From Calliopsis andreniformis (lineage: Eukaryota > Arthropoda > Insecta > Hymenoptera > Andrenidae): DNA of 64,000 nucleotides. The stretch is from NCBI RefSeq assembly GCF_051401765.1, contig NW_027480449.1, positions 4,154,001 to 4,218,000 on the forward strand, read 5' to 3'. Position numbers and translations under genes: made by a program. Positions 53,361 through 63,949 of the stretch are shown here, piece by piece. The notes under the pieces were generated by a model that was not told the DNA's origin, did not search any database, and saw nothing but the letters and a program-made list of their open reading frames with translations. Each line of letters opens with the position of its first letter. The stretch's first letter is position 1.

Positions 53361-53749
53361 GGTTTGAGGATTGAGGATTGAGGATTGAGGATTCAGGATT
53401 GAGGATTCAGGATTGAGGATTCAGGATTGTGGTTCGAGGACAGAGGATTGAGGCTTGAGGATTGAGGATTGAGGATTGAGGATTGAGGATTGAGGATTGA
53501 GGATTGAACATTGAGGATTGAGGATTGAGGATTGAGGATTGAGAATTGAGGATTGATTATTGAGGATTGAAGATTGAGGATTGGGTATTGAGGATTGAAG
53601 AATGAGGACTGTGGATTGAGGATTGAGGATTGAGGATTGAAGATTGAGTATTGAGGATTGAAGGTTGAGGATTGAGGATTGAGGATTGAGGATTGAGGAT
53701 TGAGGATTGAGGATTGATGATTGAGGATTGAGGACTGAACATTGAGGAC

Positions 53750-53889
53750 TGAGTGTTGAGGGTTGAGTGATGAGAATTGATGTTTGTGGATAGAGATTTG
53801 AAGATTGCAGATTGGTTGTTGAGTATTGAAAACTGTGAATTGAGGATATTCTATTGGGGATTGAGGATTGACAACTGATTCTTGAGGAC
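53750..53889 (+). repeat. 140-bp divergent island, type A
   Basis: Type A with TTTGTGG, 1,049 bp after the copy at 52701. The TTTCTGG/TTTGTGG difference between these two is one of few within the duplication. Confidence 0.9.
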
Positions 53890-54336
53890 TGAGGGCTGAA
53901 GATTGAGGATTCAGGATTGAGGATTCAGAATTGTGGTTTGAGGACTGAGGATTGAAGATTGAAGATTGAGTATTGGGGGTTGAGGATTGAGGATTGAGGA
54001 TTGAGGATTGAGGATGAGGGCTGAGGGTTGAAGATTGAGGTTTGAGGACTCAGGACTGAGGATTGAGGTTTGAAAATTGAGGATCGAGGATTGAGGATTG
54101 AAGATTGAGGATGGGGTATTGAGGATTGAAGAATGAGGATGGAGGATGGGCGATTGAGGATTGAGGATTGAAGATTGATTATTCAGGATTGGAAATTGAC
54201 GATTGAGGATTGAGGATTGAGGATCGAGGATTGAGGATTGAGGATTGAAGATTGAGTGTTGTGGATTGAAGATTGAGGATTGAGGATTGAGGATTGAGGA
54301 TTGAGGATTGAGAATTGAAGATTGGGGATTGGGGAC

Positions 54337-54409
54337 TGAGTGTTGAGGGTTGAGAGATGAGGATTGATGTTTGTGGATAGAGATTTGAAGATTGCAGATT
54401 GAGTATTGA
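54337..54409 (+). repeat. 3'-truncated type B island
   Basis: Same GAGAGATGAGG change and same truncation point as the copy at 53288, exactly 1,049 bp away, so the truncation predates the duplication. Confidence 0.88.
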
Positions 54410-54550
54410 GGTTTGAGGATTGAGGATTGAGGATTGAGGATTCAGGATTGAGGATTCAGGATTGAGGATTCAGGATTGTGGTTCGAGGACAGAGGATTGA
54501 GGCTTGAGGATTGAGGATTGAGGATTGAGGATTGAGGATTGAGGATTGAG

Positions 54551-56192
54551 GATGAGGGCTGAGGGTTGAAGATTGAGGTCTGAGGACTCAGGACTGAGGA
54601 TTGAGGATTGAGAATTGAGGATAGAGGATTGAGGATTGAAGATTGAGGATGGGGTATTGAGGATTGAAGAATGAGGATGGAGGATGGGCGATTGAGGATT
54701 GAGGATTGAAGATTGAGTATAGAGGATTGCAGATTGAGGATTGAGGATTGACGATTGAGGATTGAGGATTGAGGATTGAGGATTGAGGATTGACGTTTGA
54801 GGTCTGAGGATTGAGGATAGAGGATTGAGAATTGAGGATTGAGGATTCAGGATTGAGGATTCAGGGTTGAGGATTCAGGATTGAGGATTCAGGATTGTGG
54901 TTCTAGGACAGAGGATCGAGGCTTGAGGATTGAGGATTGAGGATTGAGGATTGAGGATTGAGGATTGAGGATTGAGGATTGAGGACTGAGGGCTGAAGAT
55001 TGAGGATTCAGGGTTGAGGATTCAGAATTGAGGTTTGAGGACTGAGGATTGAGGATTGAGGATTGATGTTTGATGTCTGAGGATTGAGGATAGAGGATTG
55101 AGAATTGAAGATTGAGGATTGAGGATTGAGGATTCAGGATTGAGGATTCAGGATTGAGGATTCAGGATTGTGGTTCGAGGACAGAGGATTGAGGCTTGAG
55201 GATTGAGGATTGAGGATTGAGAATTGGGGATTGAGGATTGAGGATTGAGGATTGAACATTGAGGATTGAGGATTGAGGATTGAGGATTCAGTATTGGGGA
55301 TTGCGGATTGAACATTGAGGATTGAGGATTGAGGATTGAGGATTGAGGACTGAAGGTTGAATATTGATGATTGAAGATTGATGATTGAGGATTGAGAGTT
55401 GTGGATTGAGGACGAGGACTGAGGGTTGAGTATTGATGTCTGAGGTCTGAGGATTGAGGATTGAGGATTGAGAATTGAGGATTGAGGATTGAGGATTGGG
55501 GATTGAGGATTGAGGATCGAGGATTGAAGATTGAAGATTGGGTATTGAGGATTGAACATTGAGTATTGAGGGTTGAGGATTGAGGAGTGAGGATTGAGGA
55601 TTGAAGATTGAATATTGATGATTGAAGGTTGAGGATTGAGGATTGAGTGTTATGGATTCAGGACGAGGACTGAGGGTTGAGTATTGATGTTTTAGGTCTG
55701 AGGATTGAGGATAGAGGATTGAGAATTGAGGATTGAGGATTGAGGATTGAAGATTGAGGATTGGGTATTGAGGATTGAAGAATGAGGACTGTGGATTGAG
55801 GATTGAGGATTGAGGATTGAAGATTGAGTATTGAGGATTGAAGGTTGAGGATTGAGAATTGAGGATTGAGGATTGAGGATTGAGGATTGAGGATTGATGA
55901 TTGAGGATTGAGGATTGAACATTGAGGACTGAGTGTTGAGGGTTGAGTGATGAGAATTGATGTTTGCGGATAGAGATTTGAAGATTGCAGATTGGTTGTT
56001 GAGTGTTGAAAACTGTGAATTGAGGATATTCTATTGGGGATTGAGGATAGACAACTGATTCTTGAGGACTGAGGGCTGAAGATTGAGGATTCAGGATTGA
56101 GGATTCAGAATTGTGGTTTGAGGACTGAGGATTGAAGATTGAAGATTGAGTATTGGGGGTTGAGGATTGAGGATTGAGGATTGAGGATTGAG
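54551..56192 (+). repeat. Higher-order repeat unit, 1,642 bp, copy 1
   Basis: Shares GAGTATAGAGGATTGCAG (54715/56357), GGTTCTAGGACAGAGG, TTTGATGTCTGAGG (55068/56710) and GAGAATTGGGG (55219/56861) with copy 2 at offset 1,642. After about 55240 the offset becomes 1,852. Confidence 0.9.
55930..56069 (+). repeat. 140-bp divergent island, type A
   Basis: Type A with GTTGTTGAGTGTTGAAAAC, shared only with 57782. Private changes TTTGCGGATAG and GAGGATAGACAACTG. Confidence 0.9.
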
Positions 56193-58044
56193 GATGAGGG
56201 CTGAGGGTTGAAGATTGAGGTCTGAGGACTCAGGACTGAGGATTGAGGATTGAGAATTGAGGATAGAGGATTGAGGATTGAAGATTGAGGATGGGGTATT
56301 GAGGATTGAAGAATGAGGATGGAGGATGGGCGATTGAGGATTGAGGATTGAAGATTGAGTATAGAGGATTGCAGATTGAGGATTGAGGATTGACGATTGA
56401 GGATTGAGGATTGAGGATTGAGGATTGAGGATTGATGTTTGAGGTCTGAGGATTGAGGATAGAGGATTGAGAATTGAGGATTGAGGATTCAGGATTGAGG
56501 ATTCAGGATTGAGGATTCAGGATTGAGGATTCAGGATTGTGGTTCTAGGACAGAGGATTGAGGCTTGAGGATTGAGGATTGAGGATTGAGGATTGAGGAT
56601 TGAGGATTGAGGATTGAGGATTGAGGACTGAGGGCTGAAGATTGAGGATTCAGGGTTGAGGATTCAGAATTGAGGTTTGAGGACTGAGGATTGAGGATTG
56701 AGGATTGATGTTTGATGTCTGAGGATTGAGGATAGAGGATTGAGAATTGAAGATTGAGGATTGAGGATTGAGGATTCAGGATTGAGGATTCAGGATTGAG
56801 GATTCAGGATTGTGGTTCGAGGACAGAGGATTGAGGCTTGAGGATTGAGGATTGAGGATTGAGAATTGGGGATTGAGGATTGAGGATTGAGGATTGAGGA
56901 TTGAGGGTTGAGGATTGAAGATTCAGTATTGAGGATTGAAGATTGAGGATTGAGGTTTGAGGATTGAGGATTGAGGATTGAGGATTCAGGAATGAGGATT
57001 CAGGATTGAGGATTCAGGATTGTGGTTCGAGGACAGAGGATTGAGGCTTGAGGATTGAGGATTGAGGATTGAGGATTGAGGATTGAGGATTGAGGATTGA
57101 GGATTGAACATTGAGGATTGAGGATTGAGGATTGAGGATTGAGTATTGGGGATTGCGGATTGAACATTGAGGATTGAGGATTGAGGATTGAGGATTGAGG
57201 ACTGAAGGTTGAATATTGATGATTGAAGATTGATGATTGAGGATTGAGAGTTGTGGATTGAGGACGAGGACTGAGGGTTGAGTATTGATGTCTGAGGTCT
57301 GAGGATTGAGGATTGAGGATTGAGAATTGAGGATTGAGGATTGAGGATTGGGGATTGAGGATTGAGGATCGAGGATTGAAGATTGAAGATTGGGTATTGA
57401 GGATTGAACATTGAGTATTGAGGATTGAGGATTGAGGATTGAGGATTGAGGATTGAAGATTGAATATTGATGATTGAAGGTTGAGGATTGAGGATTGAGT
57501 GTTATGGATTCAGGACGAGGACTGAGGGTTGAGTATTGATGTTTTAGGTCTGAGGATTGAGGATAGAGGATTGAGAATTGAGGATTGAGGATTGAGGATT
57601 GAAGATTGAGGATTGGGTATTGAGTATTGAAGAATGAGGACTGTGGATTGAGGATTGAGGATTGAGGATTGAAGATTGAGTATTGAGGATTGAAGGTTGA
57701 GGATTGAGAATTGAGGATTGAGGATTGAGGATTGAGGATTGAGGATTGATGATTGAGGATTGAGGATTGAACATTGAGGACTGAGTGTTGAGGGTTGAGT
57801 GATGAGAATTGATGTTTGTGGATAGAGATTTGAAGATTGCAGATTGGTTGTTGAGTGTTGAAAACTGTGAATTGAGGATATTCTATTGGGGATTGAGGAT
57901 TGACAACTGATTCTTGAGGACTGAGGGCTGAAGATTGAGGATTCGGGATTGAGGATTCAGAATTGTGGTTTGAGGACTGAGGATTGAAGATTGAAGATTC
58001 AGTATTGGGGGTTGAGGATTGAGGATTGAGGATGGAGGATTGAG
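56193..58044 (+). repeat. Higher-order repeat unit, 1,852 bp, copy 2
   Basis: Has 210 bp (30 heptamers) more than copy 1, located at about 56.88-57.1 kb. The added part is a second TTCAGG block containing GATTCAGGAATGAGG, resembling 15.2 kb and 18.2 kb, so it was acquired from or lost to a related segment. Confidence 0.9.
57782..57921 (+). repeat. 140-bp divergent island, type A
   Basis: Copy of the 55930 island at offset 1,852, with GAGTGTTGAAAAC but without the private changes of that copy. Confidence 0.9.
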
Positions 58045-58409
58045 GATGAGGGCTGAGGGTTGAAGGTTGAGGTCTGAGGACTCAGGACTGAGGATTGAGG
58101 ATTGAGAATTGAGGATCGAGGATTGAGGATTGAAGATTGAGGATGGGGTATTGAGGATTGAAGAATGAGGATGGAGGATGGGCTATTGAGGATTGAGGAT
58201 TGAAGATTGAGTATTCAGGATTGGAAATTGACGACTGAGGATTGAGGATTGAGGATCGAGGATTGAGGATTGAGGATTGAGGATTGAAGATTGAGTATTG
58301 TGGATTGAAGATTGAGGATTGAGGATTGAGGATTGAGGATTGAGGATTGACGATTGAGGATTGAGGATTGAGGATTGATGTTTGAGGTCTGAGGATTGGG
58401 GATAGAGGA

Positions 58410-59477
58410 TTGAGAATTGAGGATTGAGGATTGAGGATTGAGGATTCAGGATTGAGGATTCAGGATTGAGGACTCAGGATTGTGGTTCGAGGACAGAGGA
58501 CTGAGGCTTGAGGATTGAGGATTGAGGATTGAGGATTGAGGATTGAGGATTGAGGATTGAGGATTCAAGATTGAGGATTGGGTATTGAGGATTGAACAAT
58601 GAGGATTGAGGATTGAGGATTGAGGATTGAGGACTGAAGATTGAATATTGATGATTGAAGATTGAGGATTGGGGATTGAGGGATGTGGATTGGGGACCAG
58701 GACTGAGGGTTGAATATTGACCTTTGAGGTCTGAGGATTGAGGATTGAGGATTGAGAATTGAGGACTGAGGATTGAGGATTGAGGATTGAGGATTGAGTA
58801 TTGAGGATTGAGGACTGAGGATTGAAGATTGAGGATTGAGGATTGAGGATTAAAGGTTGAGCATTGAGGATTGAAGATTGAGGATTGATGATTGAGGATT
58901 GAGGATTGAGGATTGAGGATTGAGGACTGAATATTGAAGATTGAGAATTGGTGATTGAGGATTGAGTATTGAGGATTGAGGATAGAGTATTGGGGATTGC
59001 GGATTGAACATTGAGGATTGAGGATTGAGGATTGAGGATTGAGGATTGTGGATTGAGGATTGAGGATTGAGGATTGAGGATTGAGGATTGAAGATTGAAT
59101 ATTGATGATTGAAGGTTGAGGATTGAGGATTGAGGGTTGTGGATTAAGGACGAGGACTGAGGGTTGAGTATTAATGTTTGAGAACTGAGGATTGAGGATA
59201 GAGGATTGAGAATTGAGGATTGAGGATTGAGGATTGAGGATTGAGGATTGAGGATTGAGGATTGAGGATTGAGGATTGAGGATTGAGGATTTAAGATTGA
59301 GGATTGGGTATTGAGGATTGAACAATGAGGATTGAGGATTGAGGATTGAGGATTGAGGACTGAAGATTGAATATTGATGATTGAAGATTGAGGATTGGGG
59401 ATTGAGGGATGTGGATTGGGGACCAGGACTGAGGGTTGAATATTGACGTTTGAGGTCTGAGGATTGAGGATTGAGGA
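58410..59477 (+). repeat. Higher-order repeat unit, about 1,068 bp, copy 1
   Basis: Tandem with 59478-60300. Shared rare variants are CAGAGGACTGAGG, GAACAATGAGG, TATTGACCTTTGAGG and GAGAATTGGTGATTG. The offset is 1,068 bp at the left and 1,061 bp further on, a single-heptamer indel. No 140-bp island is present in it. Confidence 0.88.
59213..59289 (+). repeat. Perfect consensus run, 11 heptamers
   Basis: Eleven consecutive TTGAGGA units without substitution, ending at TTTAAGATTGAGG. Among the longer homogeneous tracts I measured; most are 3-9 units. Confidence 0.85.
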
Positions 59478-60300
59478 TTGAGAATTGAGGATTGAGGATT
59501 GAGGATTGAGGATTCAGGATTGAGGATTCAGGATTGAGGATTCAGGATTGTGGGTCGAGGACAGAGGACTGAGGCTTGAGGATTGAGGATTGAGGATTGA
59601 GGATTGAGGATTGAGGATTGAGGATTTAAGATTGAGGATTGGGTATTGAGGATTGAACAATGAGGATTGAGGATTGAGGATTGAGGATTGAGGACTGAAG
59701 ATTGAATATTGATGATTGAAGATTGAGGATTGGGGATTGAGGGATGTGGATTGGGGACCAGGACTGAGGGTTGAATATTGACCTTTGAGGTCTGAGGATT
59801 GAGGATTGAGGATTGAGAATTGAGGACTGAGGATTGAGGATTGAGGATTGAGGATTGAGTATTGAGGATTGAGGACTGAGGATTGAAGATTGAGGATTGA
59901 GGATTGAGGATTAAAGGTTGAGCATTGAGGATTGAAGATTGAGGATTGATGATTGAGGATTGAGGATTGAGGATTGAGGATTGAGGACTGAATATTGAAG
60001 ATTGAGAATTGGTGATTGAGGATTGAGTATTGAGGATTGAGGATAGAGTATTGGGGATTGCGGATTGAACATTGAGGATTGAGGATTGAGGATTGAGGAT
60101 TGAGGATTGTGGATTGAGGATTGAGGATTGAGGATTGAGGATTGAGGATTGAAGATTGAATATTGATGATTGAAGGTTGAGGATTGAGGATTGAGGGTTG
60201 TGGATTAAGGACGAGGACTGAGGGTTGAGTATTAATGTTTGAGAACTGAGGATTGAGGATAGAGGATTGAGAATTGAGGATTGAGGATTGAGGATTGAGG
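59478..60300 (+). repeat. Higher-order repeat unit, about 1,061 bp, copy 2 (incomplete)
   Basis: Follows copy 1 to TTAATGTTTGAGAACTGAGG (59172/60233) and slightly beyond, then diverges at about 60300. Private TGTGGGTCGAGG at 59550. Confidence 0.87.
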
Positions 60301-61225
60301 ATTGAGGATTGAAGATTGAGGATTGGGTATTGCGGATTGAATATTGAGGGTTGAGGATTGAGGATTGAGGATTCAGGATTGAGGATTCAGGATTGAGGAT
60401 TCAGGATTGAGGATTCAGGATTCTGGTTCGAGGACAGAGGATTGAGGCTTGAGGATTGAGGATTGAGGATTGAGGATTGAGGATTGAGGATTTAAGATTG
60501 AGAATTGGGTATTGAGGATTGAACATTGAGGATTGAGGATTGAGGATTGAGGATTGAGTATTGTGGATTGCGGATTGAACATTGAGGATTGAGGATTGAG
60601 GATTGAGGACTGAAGATTGAATATTAATGATTGAAGATTGATGATTGAGGATTGAGAGTTGTGGATTGAGGACGAGGACTGAGGGTTGAGTATTGATGTC
60701 TGAGGTCTGAGGATTGAGGATTGAGGATTGAGAATTGAGGATTGAGGATTGAGGACTGAAGATTGAGAATTGGGTATTGAGGATTGAAGAATGAGGATTG
60801 AGGATTGAGGATTGAGGATTGAGGATTGAAGATTGAGTATTGAGGATTGAAGATTGAGGATTGAGGACTGAGGATTGAGGATTGAGGATTGAGGATTGAG
60901 GATTGAGGATTGAGGATTGAAGATTGAGTATTGAGGATTGAAGATTGAGTATTGAGGATTGAGGATTGAGGATTGAGGTTTGAGGATTGAGGATTGAGGA
61001 TTGAGGATTGAGGATTGAGGATTGAAGATTGAGTATTGAGGATTGAAGATTGAGGATTGAGGATTGAGGATTGAGGATGGAGGATTGAGGATAGAGGATT
61101 GAGGATTGAGGATTGAGGTTTGAGGATTGAAGATTGAGTATTGAGGGCTGAAGGTTGAGGATTGAGGATTGAGGATTGAGGATTGAGGATTGAGGATTGA
61201 CGATTGATGATTGAGGATTGGGGAC

Positions 61226-61365
61226 TGAGAGTTGATGGTTGAGTGATGAGAATTGATGTTTGTGGATAGAGATATGAAGGTTGCAGATTGAGTATTGCGT
61301 ATGGAAAACTCTGAACTGAGGATAATCTAGTGAGGATTGAGGATTGACAACTGATTGTTGAGGAC
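61226..61365 (+). repeat. 140-bp divergent island, type C (variant)
   Basis: Outlying C copy with GATAATCTAGTGAGG, ACTCTGAACTGAGG, GAAGGTTGCAG and the B-like CTGATTGTTGAGG. It is the most different C island but is still 140 bp. Confidence 0.88.
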
Positions 61366-62698
61366 TGAGGTCTGAAGATTGAGGATTCAGGATTGAGGAT
61401 TCAGGACTGTGGTATGAGGATTGAGGATTGAGGATTGGGGATTGAGGATTGAGGATCGAGGATTGAAGATTGAAGATTGGGTATTGAGGATTGAACATTG
61501 AGTATTGAGGATTGAGGATTGAGGATTGAGGATTGAGGATTGAAGATTGAATATTGATGATTGAAGGTTGAGGATTGAGGATTCAGGGTTATGGATTCAG
61601 GACGAGGACTGAGGGTTGAGTATTGATGTTTGAGGTCTGAGGATTGAGGATAGAGGATTGAGAATTGAGGATTGAGGATTGAGGATTGAAGATTGAGGAT
61701 TGGGTATTGAGGATTGAAGAATGAGGACTGAGGATTGAGGATTGAGGATTGAGGATTGAAGATTGAGTATTGAGGATTGAAGATTGAGGATTGAGGATTG
61801 AGGATTGAGGATTGAGGATTGAAGATTGAGGATTGATGATTGAGGATTGAGGATTGAAGATTGAGTATTGAGGATTGAAGATTGAGGATTGAGGATTGAG
61901 GATTGAGGATTGAGGATTGAGGATTGAGGATTGAGGATTGATGTTTGAGGTCTGAGGATTGAGGATAGAGGATTGAGAATTGAGGATTGAGGATTGAGGA
62001 TTGAGGATTGAGGATTTAAGATTGAGGATTGGGTATTGAGGATTGAACATTGAGGATTGAGGATTGAGGATTGAGGATTGAGGACTGAAGATTGAATATT
62101 GATGATTGAAGATTGAGGATTGGGGATTGAGGGATGTGGATTGGGGACCAGGACTGAGGGTTGAATATTGACGTTTGAGGTCTGAGGATTGAGGATTGAG
62201 TATTGAGAATTGAGGATTGAGGATTGAGGATTGAAGATTGAGGATTGGGTATTGAAGATTGAAGAATGAGGATTGAGGATTGAGGATTGAGGCCTGAGGA
62301 TTGAGAATTGAGAACTGAGGATGAGGACTGAGGGCTGAGGGTTGAGGTTTGAGGAATGAGGATTGGGGGTTGAGGATTGAGGATTGAGGATTGAGGATTG
62401 AGGATTGAGTACTGAAGATTGAGTATTGATGACTGAGGATTGAGGATTGAGGATTGTGGATTGAGGGTTGAGGATTGAGGATTGAAGATTGAGTATTGAG
62501 GATTGAAGATTGAGGATTGAGTATTGAGGATCGAGGATTGAGCATGAGGGCTGAGGGTTGAGGATTGAGGTTTGAGGATTGAGGACTGAGGATTGAGGAT
62601 TGATGATTGAGTATTGAGGATTGAAGATTGAGGATTGAGGATTGAGGATTGAGGATTGAGGATTGAGGATTGAGGATTGAAAATTGAGGACTGCGGAC

Positions 62699-62838
62699 TG
62701 AGTGTTGAGGGTTGAGTGATGAGAATTGGCGTTTGTGGATAGAGATTTAAAGATTGCAGATTGAGTATTGAGTATTGAAAACTGTGAATTGATGATATTC
62801 CATTGAGGATTGAGAATTGACAAGTGATTGTTGAGGAC
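62699..62838 (+). repeat. 140-bp divergent island, type D
   Basis: Twin of the 50031 island at offset 12,668. The flank reads GACTGCGGACTGAG, where that copy has GACTGGGGACTGAG. Confidence 0.9.
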
Positions 62839-63949
62839 TGAGGTCTGAAGATTGAGGATTCAGGATTGAGGATCCAGGATTGATGTTTGAGGACTGAGGA
62901 TTGAGGATAGAGGATTGAGGATTGAGGATTGAGGATTGAGTATTGAGGATTGAGGATTGAAGATTGAGGATTGGGTTTTGCGGACTGAACATTGAGGATT
63001 GAGGATTGAGGATTGAGGACAGAAGGTTGAGTATTGATGATTGAAGATTGATGATTGAGGATTGAGGGTTATGGATTGAGGACGAGGACTGAGGGTTGAG
63101 TATTGATGTCTGAGGTCTGAGGATTGAGGATTGAGGATAGAGAATTGAGGATTGAGGATTGAGGATTGAAGATTGAGGATTGGGTATTGAGGATTGAAGA
63201 ATGAGCATTGAGGATTGAGGATTGAGGATTGAGGATTGAAGATTGAGGATTGAGGATTGAGGTTTGAGAATTGAAGATTGAGTATTGAGGATTGAAGATT
63301 CAGGATTGAGGATTGAGGATTGAGGATTGAGGATTGACGATTGAAGATTGAGGATTGGGTATTGAGGATTGAAGAATGAGGACTGAGGATTGAGGATTGA
63401 GGATTGAGGGTTGTGGATTCAGGACGAGGACTGAGGGTTGAGTATTGATGTTTGAGGCCTGAGGATTGAGGATAGAGGATTGAGAATTGAGGATTGAGGA
63501 TTGAGGATTGAAGATTGAGGATTGGGTATTGAGGATTGAAGAATGAGAACTGAGGATTGAGGATTGAGGATTGAGGATTGAAGATTGAGTATTGAGGATT
63601 GAAGATTGAGGATTGAGGATTGAGGATTGAGGATTGAGGATTGAGGATTGAGGATTGAGGATTGCGGATTGAAGATTGAGGATTGAGGATTGAGGATTAA
63701 ACGTTGAGTATTGAGGATTGAAGATTGAGGATTGATGATTGAGCATTGAGGATTGAGGATTGAGGATTGAGGATTGAGGATTGAGTATTGAAGATTGGGG
63801 ATTGATGATTGAGGATTGAGGATTGAGGATTGAGGATTGAGTATTGGCGATTGAGGATTGAAGATTGAGGATTGAGGATTGAGGATTAGTGATTGAGTAT
63901 TGAGGATTGAAGATTGAGAATTGAGGATTGTGGATTGAACATTGAGGAC

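Larger units (their letters stand above)
52701..53749 (+). repeat. Higher-order repeat unit, 1,049 bp, copy 1
   Basis: Contains an A island and, 587 bp on, a truncated B island. 1,049 is 149 heptamers plus one 6-mer; the 6-mer lies in the GGACGAGGGCTGAGG stretch near 52965. Confidence 0.88.
53750..54550 (+). repeat. Higher-order repeat unit, 1,049-bp family, copy 2 (incomplete)
   Basis: Matches the first 0.8 kb of copy 1, then leaves it at about 54550, where the next duplication family begins with GATGAGGGCTGAGG. Private variants include GTTTGAAAATTGAGG near 54065. Confidence 0.87.

Noticed and set aside
671..62300. GAGGCCTGAGG and GAATATTGATG as palindromic regulatory sites
   Set aside because: The 6-bp palindromes inside them (AGGCCT, AATATT) arise from single substitutions in adjacent heptamers and recur only because their blocks were copied. 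There is no supporting promoter-like context.
1081..63208. CRISPR array with islands as repeats or spacers
   Set aside because: The recurrent islands are 140 bp, the intervals are irregular and made of the same heptamer, and there are no unique 25-45 bp spacers or cas genes.
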